A stretch of DNA of 64,000 nt from Georgenia sp. SYP-B2076 (GTDB lineage: Bacteria > Actinomycetota > Actinomycetes > Actinomycetales > Actinomycetaceae). Below are positions 49,749 to 60,100 of this stretch, one piece after another. A program made the translations under genes and the position numbers. Below the pieces are notes generated by a model. The model was not told the DNA's origin. It worked only from the letters and a program-made list of their open reading frames with translations, and ran no database searches. The stretch covers positions 1-64,000 of the forward strand of contig NZ_RXOZ01000032.1 in the NCBI RefSeq assembly GCF_003991205.1, written 5' to 3'. Position 1 is the first letter of the stretch. Every line of letters begins with the position of its first letter.

Positions 49749-51631
49749 CACTGGGAGGCCTCCTTCGTCCGCATCGTCTCCGCCAGCGCCATGACGCCCG
49801 CCGTCAGCACCGCCAGCACGACGGCCGCAGCCATCGCCATGCCGTAGTTCTCCGCCCCCGGCCGGCCGATGAGGCGGAAGATCACCACGGGCAGCGTGGG
49901 GCGGTCCGGCCGGGCGAGGAACGACGTCGCCCCGAACTCCCCGAGCGAGACCGCGAAGGCGAACCCGACCGCCAGGCCCAGGCCCCGCACGAGGTACGGG
50001 CCGTCCACGCCGGCGAGCACGCGCAGCGGTGACGCGCCGAGCACGGCCGCCGCCTCCCGCTGGCGCGGGTCGATGGCCCGCAGCACCGGCAGCACGGTCC
50101 GCACCACCATCGGCACGGCGACCACCGCCTGCGCGATCGGCACGAGGATCAGCGAGGAGCGCAGGTCCAGCGGCGGCCGGTCCAGGGTGATGAGGAAGCC
50201 GAAGCCGACGGTCACCGCGGACACGCCGAGCGGCAGCATGAACACCGCGTCGAGCGCGGCCACGCCCCGCCGTGCCGCGCGCGAGCGGGGCCGGCGCGAG
50301 ACCACGAGCGCCACCAGGACGCCGACCACGACGGCGATCACGGTGGCGTCCACAGCCACGCGCAGGGAGTTCGCGGTGGCCTCCCAGACGGAGACCGTGA
50401 GGGCGCCGGAGCCGCCGGTGGTCCCAAGGTTCGCGTAGTTGTCCAGGCCCCAGCCCGCGGGGGTGCGCAGGGACTGCGCGACGAGGCCCACCAGCGGCAG
50501 GGCGAGCAGGCCCAGGACGACGGCGGCCGTCACCAGGGCGGGCAGGAGGTCCGGGCCCGCGCGCCACCGGGCGGGCGCCGCGCCCCCGCGCGCCGGGCCG
50601 GGGCCGGCGGCCGAGCCCCGCCGGCGCACGACGAGGCGCAGGGGGTGACCGGCGTCGGTGGTGCGCAGCGGCAGGGCCCGCTCGCGGCGGGCGCGCGCGC
50701 GGCCCGCCACCGTGAGGGCGGCGGCCACGACCACGAGCTGGGCGACGGAGAGCACCGCGGCGGCGCGCAGGTCCAGGAACTGGGTGGTCTGGACCCAGAT
50801 CTCGGTCTCGATGGTGCCGAACTGGACGCCGCCGAGGACGAGGACCACCCCGAAGGCGGTCGCGCAGAACAGGAAGACGATGGAGGCGGCCGAGGCGATC
50901 GCCGGGCCCAGCGCCGGCAGGGTGACGGTGACGAACGCCCGCCACGGCGAGGCCCCGAGCGCGCGGGCGGCCTGCTCGGCGCGGGGGTCCAGCCGCGCCC
51001 ACATCCCCCCGACGGTGCGCACGACGATCGAGTAGTTGAAGAACACCAGGGCGAGCACGATCGCGGCGAACGTCCCGTCCAGGCCGAGGAAGCCCAGCGG
51101 GCCGCCCACGCTGAGCAGCGAGCGGAACGCGACCCCGACGACGACGGTGGGCAGCACGAACGGGATCGTCACTAATGCGCGCACGAGCCCGCGGCCGCGG
51201 AAGCGGCACCGGTAGAGCACGTAGGCGCCCGGAATTCCGAGCAGCACCGCGCCCGCGGTCCCGAGCGCGGCCTGGGTGAGGGTCTGGCCGAGGATCCGCA
51301 GGGTGCGCGGGCGGGCGAAGACGTCGGCGAAGCCACCGAGGTCGAGGGCGCCGCCCGGGAAGAACCCGCGCGCGACCAGGGCGAGGACGGGCCAGGCGAA
51401 GAACGTGCCCAGGAACGCCAGCGGCAGCCCGACGGCGATCCCCCCGTAGAGCCACGCGGCGCCGCGGCCCCGCGCCCGCCCTGCCGGGCGCCCCGCGGCG
51501 CCTCGGCCCCGGCCCGCCGGGCGCCCGGGGTCACCCCTGCCCCGCCCGGGGGCAGCTCGGTGCGGCCCGGCGGCGCGCCGGGCGGGGCCCACCGGCGCGG
51601 CGGGGTCACGGGTCGGGGCGGGGACGGTCAC
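49745..51631 (-). CDS. thiP: ABC transporter permease, fused double-length (ThiP-like)
   Basis: A 628-residue permease with 12 hydrophobic helices, two tandem BPD-type halves in one chain as in ThiP and FbpB. Both EAA-type loops can be seen: EQAARALGASPWRAFVTVTLPALGPAI in the first half and REAAAVLGASPLRVLAGVDGPYLV in the second. The N-terminal 55 residues are Arg/Gly/Pro-rich and probably disordered. It lies between the binding protein (1 base gap) and the ATPase (4-base overlap). One rare TTA codon occurs near 51174. Confidence 0.9.
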   Translation of the reverse strand: MTVPAPTRDPAAPVGPARRAAGPHRAAPGRGRGDPGRPAGRGRGAAGRPAGRARGRGAAWLYGGIAVGLPLAFLGTFFAWPVLALVARGFFPGGALDLGGFADVFARPRTLRILGQTLTQAALGTAGAVLLGIPGAYVLYRCRFRGRGLVRALVTIPFVLPTVVVGVAFRSLLSVGGPLGFLGLDGTFAAIVLALVFFNYSIVVRTVGGMWARLDPRAEQAARALGASPWRAFVTVTLPALGPAIASAASIVFLFCATAFGVVLVLGGVQFGTIETEIWVQTTQFLDLRAAAVLSVAQLVVVAAALTVAGRARARRERALPLRTTDAGHPLRLVVRRRGSAAGPGPARGGAAPARWRAGPDLLPALVTAAVVLGLLALPLVGLVAQSLRTPAGWGLDNYANLGTTGGSGALTVSVWEATANSLRVAVDATVIAVVVGVLVALVVSRRPRSRAARRGVAALDAVFMLPLGVSAVTVGFGFLITLDRPPLDLRSSLILVPIAQAVVAVPMVVRTVLPVLRAIDPRQREAAAVLGASPLRVLAGVDGPYLVRGLGLAVGFAFAVSLGEFGATSFLARPDRPTLPVVIFRLIGRPGAENYGMAMAAAVVLAVLTAGVMALAETMRTKEASQW

Positions 51632-51632
51632 G

Positions 51633-52790
51633 TCAGCCGATCACGGTGGCGGTCCACGCGGCGATCCACTCGTCGCGGTGGGCGCTGATGTCGGCCGGGG
51701 AGACCGTGAATGGGTGCTCGGCAAGCGGCGCGTGCTTCGCCCACGCCTCGGGCAGCGCGACGTCGCCGTCGACCGGATACATGTACATCTGTCCGGGGAT
51801 GTCCGCCTGGACCTCCGGCGAGAGCAGGAAGTCGATGAAGGCCTGCGCGCCGGCCTCGTTGTCCGTGCCGGCGATCACGCCGGCGTACTCGACCTGCCGG
51901 AAGCAGGTCTCGAGCAGCGCGCCGGTCCGCGGCTCCGTGGCCCCCTCGGGCACCTCGGCCGCGGGCGAGGAGGAGTAGGAGAGCACCAGGGGGCGCGGTC
52001 CCGCGCCGCTCGAGCCCGAGAAGTCCACGTAGTAGGCGTCCTCCCAGCCCTGGTCCACCTTCACCCCGTTGGCCCTCAGCTGCTGCCAGTACTGCTGCCA
52101 GCCGTCCGGCCCGAAGGCGCCGACGGTCGCGAGGAGGAAGGCCAGCCCCGGGGACGACGTCGCGGGGTTCGTCACGACGAGGAGGTCCTTGTAGGCGGGC
52201 TCGGCCAGGTCCTGAAGGGTGACTGGCTCGGGGATGCCGGCGTCGGCGAACCACCTGTGGTCGACGTTGACGCACACGTCCCCCATGTCCACCGGGGTGA
52301 GCGAGCCGCGGTCGTCGACGGGGTGCTGCGCCGCGCCCGCCGGCAGGGCCGGCGAGGTGTAGGGCACCAGGACGCCGGCGTCGACGGCCCGGGCGGCGAA
52401 GGAGTTGTCGATGCCGTAGACGACGTCGCCGAGCGGGGAGTCCTTGGTGAGGATGAGCTGGTTGACCAGCGCGCCGGCGTCGCCGGGGGCCACCGTCTTG
52501 ACCTGGTACCCGGTCTCGGACCGGAAGGAGTCGAGCAGCTTCGGGCTGAGGTTGAAGGAGTCGTGGGTGACGACGGTCAGCTCGCTGCCCTTGGTGCCCG
52601 AGGCGGCACTGTCCCCGCCCGTGAGGCTGCACCCGGCGAGCACGAGCACGCCGGCCGCGAGGGCCGCCGCGGCCCGACCGGTCCGCCCGCGGCGGGTCCG
52701 CCGGCGGGCGCTCGGCCCGGTGCGGTCGGGCCTTCGGCGCGGGGTCGTCTCCGCCGCGGCTCCGGTGGCGGCTTGCTTGCTGGTGGTCAT
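51633..52790 (-). CDS. thiB: Thiamine-type ABC transporter substrate-binding lipoprotein
   Basis: A 385-residue lipoprotein. A twin-Arg-rich N-terminus and hydrophobic stretch end in the lipobox VLAGC. The mature part matches ThiB: ELTVVTHDSFNLSPKLLDSFRSETGYQVKTVAPGDAGALVNQLILTKDSPLGDVVYGIDNSFAARAVDAGVLVPY, and VLSYSSSPAAEV. It captures thiamine or its phosphates outside the cell. A TPP riboswitch in its leader supports the cargo. The ATG follows GAGGAGG. Confidence 0.92.
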   Translation of the reverse strand: MTTSKQAATGAAAETTPRRRPDRTGPSARRRTRRGRTGRAAAALAAGVLVLAGCSLTGGDSAASGTKGSELTVVTHDSFNLSPKLLDSFRSETGYQVKTVAPGDAGALVNQLILTKDSPLGDVVYGIDNSFAARAVDAGVLVPYTSPALPAGAAQHPVDDRGSLTPVDMGDVCVNVDHRWFADAGIPEPVTLQDLAEPAYKDLLVVTNPATSSPGLAFLLATVGAFGPDGWQQYWQQLRANGVKVDQGWEDAYYVDFSGSSGAGPRPLVLSYSSSPAAEVPEGATEPRTGALLETCFRQVEYAGVIAGTDNEAGAQAFIDFLLSPEVQADIPGQMYMYPVDGDVALPEAWAKHAPLAEHPFTVSPADISAHRDEWIAAWTATVIG

Positions 52791-52871
52791 TGGCTCCTCC
52801 TCATGTTCAGGAGGGCCCGCCGTCGTCCCGCGGCCTGGGCGTCGCGTGGCGACGGCAGGGAGAGACGTTCC

Positions 52872-52958
52872 CGACTTCCTTCGCCGGTGCTAACCGGTGC
52901 AGGTTCGAGGGTCTGCGGCTGTCCGCACTCTCAGCGCCATCATGGCGCTCCCCTGTCG
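52872..52958 (-). promoter_or_regulatory. TPP riboswitch (thi box)
   Basis: Minus-strand aptamer in the leader of the thiamine transporter genes. Conserved parts read GGCGCTGAGAGTGCGG (P3 and the pyrimidine-sensing region) and ACCCTCGAACCTGCACCGGTTAGCACCGGCGAAGGAAGT (P4/P5, the pyrophosphate side). The CGAC/GTCG ends close P1. TPP binding represses downstream genes. About 80 bases separate it from the thiB start, where the expression platform must lie. Confidence 0.93.
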
Positions 52959-53055
52959 TTCGGGGAAAGCCTACACCGGGCCCCGGCCCGGGCCGGGCCC
53001 CGGTCCGGGCCGGGGCCTCTCGACGCCGGACCGCGGGCCGGCCGGCAGCCTGGGT

Positions 53056-53322
53056 TCAGGCGTGCTTGTCGATCTTCCCGGCCCCCGGGCCGCCGTACCA
53101 CTTCGAGGCACCGCGCAGCGCCAGCTGGCGGGTCAGCCCCACGAGCGCCCCGGAGACCACGGCGAAGGTCAGGACCTCCCACAGCGCCACGCCCGGGTCG
53201 TCCGGGTCGTGCGGCGGCTCGTGACCGGTCACGGCCTTCCACCCGACATCGAGGATCTTGTTCGTCAGCAGTCCCGCGATGAGGAACGACCCCCCGCTCA
53301 CTGCCCTCCAGCCGATGTCCAT
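53056..53322 (-). CDS. DUF4235 membrane protein
   Basis: An 88-residue protein with two hydrophobic segments (about 8-25 and 45-62): MDIGWRAVSGGSFLIAGLLTNKILDVGWKAVTGHEPP, DPDDPGVALWEVLTFAVVSGALVGLTRQLALRGASKWYGG. This is the DUF4235 pattern common in actinobacteria, of unknown function. The ATG at 53322 follows AAGGAG. It lies between the TPP riboswitch and the mrp cluster but is separated from both by more than 95 bases. Confidence 0.87.
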   Translation of the reverse strand: MDIGWRAVSGGSFLIAGLLTNKILDVGWKAVTGHEPPHDPDDPGVALWEVLTFAVVSGALVGLTRQLALRGASKWYGGPGAGKIDKHA

Positions 53323-53442
53323 CGATGCTCCTTGTCCGAGTCCGGCGTCCCGTGCGTGCTCGCACGCACCCGCATCGATCATGCCGCACCCCGCACCGGC
53401 GCGCCCACCGACCCCCCGGCCGGGGGCCCCTGACCTGCGGCT

Positions 53443-53907
53443 TCAGCGACGCGCGGACGTGTCTTCGCCGCTGCGCCGGCCATCGCCGCGGCCGTCACTG
53501 CCGCGGCCGGCGTCCGCCGCGGGCGCCTCCGCAGCGGGCGCCTCCGCAGCGGCCTGCCGGGCGGAGGCCTCGAGGTCCTCGGTCAGCTCGTCGACGACCA
53601 GCCGGGACCGGTCCACCTTGCCGGTGCGGTACCCGGCGCGCCCGACCATGTGCGCGGAGATCGGGGCGGTGATCAGCTGGAACGCGAGCACGAGCACGAG
53701 CGTCCAGCCCACCACCGGGTTGCGCACGATCAGCGCCAGCCCGGTCATCATCAGCGCCAGGCCCAGCACCTGCGGCTTGGTGGCCGCGTGCATGCGGGAG
53801 AGCAGGTCCTGGAAGAAGTTCACGGACACGGCGGCGACCAGGGTCAGGGTCGAGCCCAGCACCAGGCAGACCGCGCCGAGGACGTCGGCCACGTGGTTCC
53901 AGCTCAT
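53443..53907 (-). CDS. mrpG: Mrp Na+/H+ antiporter subunit G
   Basis: A 154-residue protein. Three helices in the first 95 residues (LGAVCLVLGSTLTLVAAVSVNFFQDLLSRMHAATKPQVLGLALMMTGLAL) match MnhG/MrpG, followed by a hydrophilic Ala/Asp tail longer than usual. Last gene of the mrp operon; its ATG overlaps the mrpF stop by 4 bases. The seven Mrp subunits work as one complex, exchanging Na+ for H+. Confidence 0.92.
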   Translation of the reverse strand: MSWNHVADVLGAVCLVLGSTLTLVAAVSVNFFQDLLSRMHAATKPQVLGLALMMTGLALIVRNPVVGWTLVLVLAFQLITAPISAHMVGRAGYRTGKVDRSRLVVDELTEDLEASARQAAAEAPAAEAPAADAGRGSDGRGDGRRSGEDTSARR

Positions 53908-54386
53908 CGTGTCTCCCCCTCCGTGCCCGACGCACGCCCGTCGCCGAGGTCCGACCCGGCGGCGTCGTTCGCGGACTCGATGGCGTACTCCCCGGGTTCC
54001 GGCTCCTCGCCGCGCGCCGCCGAGGCCGCGGCGTCGGGGTCGTGCACCGGCGCCGCGTCGTCGTCGATGACCTTCTGCTGGGCGAGCAGCTCCCTGAGCT
54101 CGTCCTTGGTGAGGATGCGGGACTCCTCGGCGCGTTCCACAGCGACGAAGCGGGCCATCGCCACGGAGCCGACGAAGCCGACCGTGGCGAGTACCACGAG
54201 CACCGGCACGAGGTCGGTCCGGCGGGAGCCGGCCGAGACGAGCGTGACGGCCCCGAGGACGACGGCGGTGATGACGTCGAGCGCCACGATGCGGTCCAGC
54301 ATGCTGGGGCCGCGCTCCATGCGCACGAGGGCGATGAGGCCGGCGAGGGCCAGGGCCAGGATGCAGTAGGCGTACACGATGCTCAT
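53904..54386 (-). CDS. mrpF: Mrp Na+/H+ antiporter subunit F
   Basis: A 160-residue protein. The first 90 residues hold three helices of MnhF/MrpF (IVYAYCILALALAGLIALVRMERGPSMLDRIVALDVITAVVLGAVTLVSA; VLVVLATVGFVGSVAMARFV). The remaining 70 residues form an acidic extension, about double the usual subunit length. The ATG overlaps the mrpE stop by 4 bases. Confidence 0.92.
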   Translation of the reverse strand: MSIVYAYCILALALAGLIALVRMERGPSMLDRIVALDVITAVVLGAVTLVSAGSRRTDLVPVLVVLATVGFVGSVAMARFVAVERAEESRILTKDELRELLAQQKVIDDDAAPVHDPDAAASAARGEEPEPGEYAIESANDAAGSDLGDGRASGTEGETR

Positions 54387-55015
54387 CGGCCCTCCTCGCG
54401 TCCGGGGGCACGCCCGGCGGGGCGTGCCGCCCCGCCGGTGGAGGCGGCCGGCAGCCGCCCTGCGCGGGGCGAGGAGCCGGGTGCGTAGCCGGCGTCGATC
54501 AGCTGGTCGCGGGAGGCGAAGGCGCGCAGGATCCGCTCCTCCTGCTCGAGCACCGTGCGGTGCGCGTGCTCCAGGCCCCCGGCCAGCTCGACGTCGAAGA
54601 CGTGGAGGTACAGGGTGCCGGTCAGCCGGTGCGCCTCGACCACGATCGAGCCGGGGACGAGGGATGACATGCCCGCGGTGGCGGTGAGGAAGGTGTCCGA
54701 GTGGGAGCGCAGCCGCACCCGGATCACGGCCCCGCGCGGCTGCTGGCGCCGGATCGTCTTGAGGGAGATCTGCAGCGACGCGACGATGACGTCGTAGGCG
54801 AAGCGCACCACCAGCCGCGCCACGCCCCAGAGCCGGAACCGACCGTCGAAGGGCGCGAAGGGCAGCGGCGCGGCCGTCGTGACGAGGAGCGCGATGCCGA
54901 GACCCGCGAGGATGTTCGCGGCGTTGATGTCCCCCCACAGCAGCACCCAGACGGCCGTGAGCCAGACGATCATGCCCCAGGACGCGCGGGGCCAGCGACG
55001 GCGGGGCGCGCTCAC
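54383..55015 (-). CDS. mrpE: Mrp Na+/H+ antiporter subunit E
   Basis: A 210-residue protein matching MnhE/MrpE: two N-terminal helices, then FAYDVIVASLQISLKTIRRQQPRGAVIRVRLRSHSDTFLTATAGMSSLVPGSIVVE and LYLHVFDVELAGG. A hydrophilic Ala/Gly/Arg C-terminal tail follows. The GTG start overlaps mrpD by 4 bases. Confidence 0.92.
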   Translation of the reverse strand: MSAPRRRWPRASWGMIVWLTAVWVLLWGDINAANILAGLGIALLVTTAAPLPFAPFDGRFRLWGVARLVVRFAYDVIVASLQISLKTIRRQQPRGAVIRVRLRSHSDTFLTATAGMSSLVPGSIVVEAHRLTGTLYLHVFDVELAGGLEHAHRTVLEQEERILRAFASRDQLIDAGYAPGSSPRAGRLPAASTGGAARPAGRAPGREEGR

Positions 55016-56622
55016 GGCGTCCCACCCCCCGCCGGGGCCGCGGGCGCGCCCGGCGTCGCGGAGCCACCCGGGGCGTCGGCGGCGCGACGGTCCCCCTGCT
55101 CGGCCACGTCGGGCGACTGGCCGGTCCCCCGCCCGCCCTCGGGCAGCACGGCCTCGATGTATGGCGCCCGCTCCCGCAGGTCGCGGGCGGCCTGGTCGGT
55201 GTACCCAAAGAGCGGGCCCGCCACCAGCGCCAGCAACAGGGAGAAGACGACGAGCGCGGCGGCGGAGCCCACCATCGCCCTGGGCATGGTCGTCTCCGGC
55301 AGCGGCTCGGGCGCGTCCTGCCAGAAGGCCATGTTCCACGTCTTGGTGATCGCGTACAGCGTCAGCAGGGAGGTGGCGAGGCCGCCGGCAATCAGCGCGT
55401 AGTCCAGGCTCGTGGCCTGCGCCGCGGCGGCCTCGACGAGGCCCACCTTCCCCAGGAACCCCGTCATCGGCGGTATCCCCGCGAGGTTCATCGCGGGGAT
55501 GAAGAAGACGACGCTGAGCCCCGGCGCCACGCGGGCGAGCGAGCCCAGGCGCACCAGCGACGTCGTCCCCCCGCGGCGCTCGATCAGCCCGGCCACCAAG
55601 AACAGGGAGGTCTGGACGGTGATGTGGTGGGCCACGTAGAAGATCGCCGCCGACAGGCCCGCCGCGGTGCCCGTGGCGATGCCCCAGACCATGAACCCGA
55701 TGTGGCTGACGAGCGTGAAGGAGAGCAGCCGCTTGATGTCCTCCTGCGCGACGGCGCCGAGGATCCCGAAGATCATCGTCGCCAGGGCCGCCCACATGAG
55801 CAGGTCGTCGAGCCGGCCACCGGGGAAGAGCAGCACCTGGGTGCGGATGATCGCGTAGATGCCGACCTTGGTGAGCAGCCCGGCGAACACCGCCGTCACG
55901 GGCGCGGGGGCGGTGGGGTAGGAGTCCGGCAGCCACGCGGACAGCGGGAAGATGGCCGCCTTGATGGCGAACGCGGTGAGCAGCATCAGCTGGAGCACGA
56001 GCTGGGTGCCGGGCGCGATCTCCGGCAGCCGCAGCGCGAGCTGCGCCATGTTGACGGTCCCCGTCGCGGCGTAGATCAGCGCGAGCGCGACGAGGAACAC
56101 GACCGAGGAGATGAGCGAGACGACCACGTAGATGGTCCCGGACCGGATCCGCTCGCGCGTCCCACCGAGGGTGATGAGCACGAAGCTGGCGGCCAGGAGG
56201 ATCTCGAAGCCGACGTAGAGGTTGAACAGGTCGCCCGAGAGGAAGGCGTTGGAGACCCCGGCGGAGAGCACGAGGAACGTCGGGTGGTAGATCGCCACCG
56301 GGGCGCCCTCGTCGCCGTCGGCGATGCCCTGCGCCAGGGAGTACACGAGCACGGCCAGGGTCACGGTCACGGAGATGACCAGCATGAGGGCCGAGAGCCG
56401 GTCGGCGACCAGGGCGATGCCGACGGGGGCGGCCCAGCCGCCGACGTCGAGCACGAGCGGCCCGGAGTTGACCCGCACCAGCATGGTCACGGCGACGACG
56501 AGCACCACGCTCAGCGTGGAGACGGAGATGATGCCCTGGAGGCGCCGGTAGCGGGCCAGGGCCAGCGCGACGCCCGCGGCAAGCAGGGGCAGCACCACGG
56601 GCAGCGGGAGGAGCCACGTCAC
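55012..56622 (-). CDS. mrpD: Mrp Na+/H+ antiporter subunit D
   Basis: A 536-residue, 14-helix proton-pumping-like subunit homologous to NuoN/NuoM. It contains IYHPTFLVLSAGVSNAFLSGDLFNLYVGFEILLAASFVLITLGG (with the key Glu), LTAFAIKAAIFPLSAWLPDSYPTAPAPVTAVFAGLLTKVGIYAIIR (with the key Lys) and IKRLLSFTLVSHIGFM. A Pro/Ala/Gly-rich tail of about 50 residues ends it. The GTG start overlaps the mrpC stop as GTGA. Confidence 0.94.
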   Translation of the reverse strand: MTWLLPLPVVLPLLAAGVALALARYRRLQGIISVSTLSVVLVVAVTMLVRVNSGPLVLDVGGWAAPVGIALVADRLSALMLVISVTVTLAVLVYSLAQGIADGDEGAPVAIYHPTFLVLSAGVSNAFLSGDLFNLYVGFEILLAASFVLITLGGTRERIRSGTIYVVVSLISSVVFLVALALIYAATGTVNMAQLALRLPEIAPGTQLVLQLMLLTAFAIKAAIFPLSAWLPDSYPTAPAPVTAVFAGLLTKVGIYAIIRTQVLLFPGGRLDDLLMWAALATMIFGILGAVAQEDIKRLLSFTLVSHIGFMVWGIATGTAAGLSAAIFYVAHHITVQTSLFLVAGLIERRGGTTSLVRLGSLARVAPGLSVVFFIPAMNLAGIPPMTGFLGKVGLVEAAAAQATSLDYALIAGGLATSLLTLYAITKTWNMAFWQDAPEPLPETTMPRAMVGSAAALVVFSLLLALVAGPLFGYTDQAARDLRERAPYIEAVLPEGGRGTGQSPDVAEQGDRRAADAPGGSATPGAPAAPAGGGTP

Positions 56623-57149
56623 GGGCGGGCCTCCTCGTCGTCGGCGCCCACGGCGGCGGGGTGGTGCCCGCGCGGCGCGTGCTCGTCCTCGGCGGTGGCC
56701 GTCTCGTCGCGGGTGGTGGCGGCGTCCTGGGCCAGCGTCGTGCCGGCGTCGTCGGTGGCGCGCGCGGACAGCTCGTCGCGGGCGGCGCGCCGGGCGATGC
56801 GGCGGTCCTCCAGGTCGTCCTGCACCTCGTCGTGGCCGTTGAGCTGCCAGGAGCGGTAGGCCATGGCGAGCAGGAACGCCGTCATGCCCAGGGTGATGAC
56901 GATGGCCGTGAGGACCATCGCCTGCGGCAGCGGGTCGGACATGTCCGCCGGGGCGGTCTCGCCCAGGATCGGCGGGCCGCCTGCCCGGCCGCCGGCGATG
57001 AGCATGAGCACGTTGACGCCGTTGGAGATCAGGGCGGTGCCGATGATCACCCGGGAGAGCGAGCGTTCGAGGATGAGGTACACCCCGGTGCCCACGAGCA
57101 CGGCGACGAGCAGCACCAGCGTGACGGCGGGGGCCATGTCGATGGTCAT
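56619..57149 (-). CDS. mrpC: Mrp Na+/H+ antiporter subunit C
   Basis: A 176-residue protein. Three NuoK-like helices in the first 105 residues (GTGVYLILERSLSRVIIGTALISNGVNVLMLIAGG; PLPQAMVLTAIVITLGMTAFLLAMAYR) are followed by a charged tail. The ATG at 57149 overlaps the end of mrpA by 4 bases. Confidence 0.93.
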   Translation of the reverse strand: MTIDMAPAVTLVLLVAVLVGTGVYLILERSLSRVIIGTALISNGVNVLMLIAGGRAGGPPILGETAPADMSDPLPQAMVLTAIVITLGMTAFLLAMAYRSWQLNGHDEVQDDLEDRRIARRAARDELSARATDDAGTTLAQDAATTRDETATAEDEHAPRGHHPAAVGADDEEARP

Positions 57150-60100
57150 CGGCCTGCCCCCTCGGGGGGCGGGGCGGGGACGACGGCGGCGACGGCGCGC
57201 CGGTCCTCGGCGGGCAGGGCGTCGTCCAGCACCCGGGCCGGGTCGTCGAACGCGATCTCGGGGGCCTGCTTGCCCTCGAGCTCGCCCTGGCGGTCCACCT
57301 CCGCCCCCAGGGAGCGCAGGATGTCGAGGACCAGGCCGATGACCACCAGGTAGACCCCAATGTCGAAGAAGAGGGCGGTGGCCAGGTGGACGCCGCCGAA
57401 GACGGGCAGGTGGAAGTCGAAGATCGTGGACTGGAGCACGGTCCCGCCGACCAGCAGCGGGACGAGCCCCGCCCCGGCGGAGAGGAACAGTCCGCCGCCC
57501 AGCAGCACACCCGGGTGGATCGGCGCGGCCTCGCCGAGCTCGTAGCGCCCGCCGGCCAGGTACCGCACGATCAGCGCGACGCCGGCCACGAGCCCGGCGG
57601 CGAACCCGCCGCCGGGCGCGTTGTGCCCGGAGAACAACAGGAAGAGGGAGAACACCAGCATCGACTGGAAGACCAGACGGGTGCCGATCTCGAAGATGAC
57701 GGACCGCCGCTGCGGGGAGAGGGTGGCCCCGGCGGAGAGCCAGGTGCGGTTGCGGCCGGGCACCCGGACGCCGCGGGCGGGCGTCTCGGACCCGGGCGGA
57801 CGCCGCAGCCGGGCGGCGGCGTCGGGGCCGTTGTACCACACGCTGTGTCGCTGCACCGCCTCGGCGAGGTGCCTGGTCCGGTCGATCATGCCCGTGCGGG
57901 CCCGCAGGAAGATCAGGGAGGCGACGCCGGTGGCGGCCACCACGACCACGGAGATCTCGCCCATGGTGTCCCAGGCGCGGATGTCGACGAGCGTGACGTT
58001 GACGATGTTCTTGCCGTAGCCGAACTCGAAGGCCTCCCGGGGGAAGTCCACCGAGACCGGGACGTGGATCCGCGCCCCGGCCGCGAGGACGCCGAGCATG
58101 GCGACCGTGATGCCGACGATGCCGCCGAGGATGGCGCGCCACCACCTGGAGGCCGCCAGCGGGCGGTTGGAGAAGTAGGCCGGGAGGCGGCGGAGCACGA
58201 GGACGAAGACGACGAGGGTGACCGTCTCGACGAGCACCTGTGTCAGCGCCAGGTCGGGCGCGCCGTGCAGCTCGAACAGCAGCGCGACGCCGTAGCCGAC
58301 GACGCCCAGGAGCACGACGGCCTTGAGGCGGCGGCGGGCGCGGGCGGCGAGGACGGCGGCGACCACGATGATCACGGCCACGAAGGCCTGCATGGGCCGG
58401 TCCCACGGGCGCAGCCGCTCGGGCCAGCTGTCGCCCAGGGCCAGCGCCGTCCCGCCGGCGAGCGCCACCATGGTCATGCTGATGATGGCGAGGTAGGCGG
58501 GCAGCGAGCCACGCTGAGTCAAGGCGGTGACGTCGGCGGAGAGGTTGTCGAGCCCGCGCAGGATCGCGCGGTAGACCTGGTCCGCGCCCCGGGGCTCCCA
58601 AATGGAGTCCTGGAACCGCTCGACGCGGCTCCGGCCGAGGAACAGCGCGACACCGGTGACGATCACGAGCACCGTCGTGAAGGACGCGGCACCGAACCCG
58701 CCCCACAGGGTCAGGTGCCCGGCCTCTCCGGGGTATGCCGCGGCGTACGGGGCCAGGAACCGCTCCGTCGTGGCAGGCGCCAGGCCCACGACGAGGCCGC
58801 CGGCGGCGAGCACCACGGGCGAGGCCATGATCAGCCGGGAGGTGCGCTGGGACGCCGGCACGGCCACGCCCGCTTTGTCGGCGAACGCCCCCCACCAGAA
58901 GCGCAGCCCGTACGCCAGGGTGAACGCGGAGCCCACGGCGATGGCGACGAGCACCACCACGTCCAGCGCCCCGCCGCGGTGGACGAGGCCCTCGAACGCG
59001 GCCTCCTTCGCCACGTAGCCCGCGAGCGGCGGGATGCCCGCCATCGAGGCGACGGCGAGGCCCGCGGCGACCGCCGCCACCGGCATGCGGCGCCCCAGCC
59101 CGGAGAGCTCGCGCAGGTCGCGGGTGCCCACGGACCAGTCGATGATTCCGACGACGAGGAACAGGCACGCCTTGAACATGGCGTGCGCGGCGAGCATGGC
59201 CAGGCCAGCGAGGGCGACGGCGCTGTCGCCGTAGCCCACCAGGACGATGATCAGCCCGAGCTGGGAGACGGTGCCGAAGGCGAGGAGGAGCTTGAGGTCG
59301 TGCTGGCGCAGCGACCGGTAGCCGCCCAGCAGCAGGCTGCCCAGCCCCGCAATGAGCACCAGGACCTGCCAGACGGGCACGTCGGCGAAGCCGGGGGCGA
59401 ACCGCGCCACGAGGTACACGCCCGCCTTGACCATGGCTGCCGCGTGCAGGTACGCGCTGACGGGGGTGGGCGCGGCCATCGCGGCCGGCAGCCAGAAGTG
59501 GAACGGGACCTGCGCGGACTTGCCGAGCGCGCCGAGCAGCACGAGCGCGATCGCCGTGGGCACGAGCGCCGGGGGTGCGCCCGCGCCGACCTGGCCGGCG
59601 GACGCGGCGGCGACCAGCTCGCTGAGGCGGTACGAGCCGCCGTCGACCTCCCCGAGGATCACCAGCCCGGCGAGCATGGCCAGACCGCCGACGGTGGTGA
59701 CGATGATCGCCTGCATGGCCGCCCGGCGGGAGCTCTGCCGCTCGTGGTAGTGGCCGATGAGCAGGAAGGAGAAGACGGTCGTCAGCTCCCAGAACACGTA
59801 AAGCATGATCGAGCTGTCCGTGGCGACCAGGCCCAGCATCGCCCCCGCGAACGCGACGAACACGCCGGCGAACCGGCCCAGCGCCGTCGCCGAGGCGGAG
59901 AAGTACGCGGCGCAGTACACGAGCACCAGCGCCCCGACGCCGCCGACCACCAGCACCATCAGCCAGGACAGCACGTCGAGGCGGAATACCAGGTCGAGGT
60001 GGAGGGAGGGCACCCACGACACGGCCTGCGTCGGGAAGTTCCCGGCGAGGACCGCGGGGGTCTGCATCGCCGCCCACACGGCTGCCGCGCCGGGGACGAG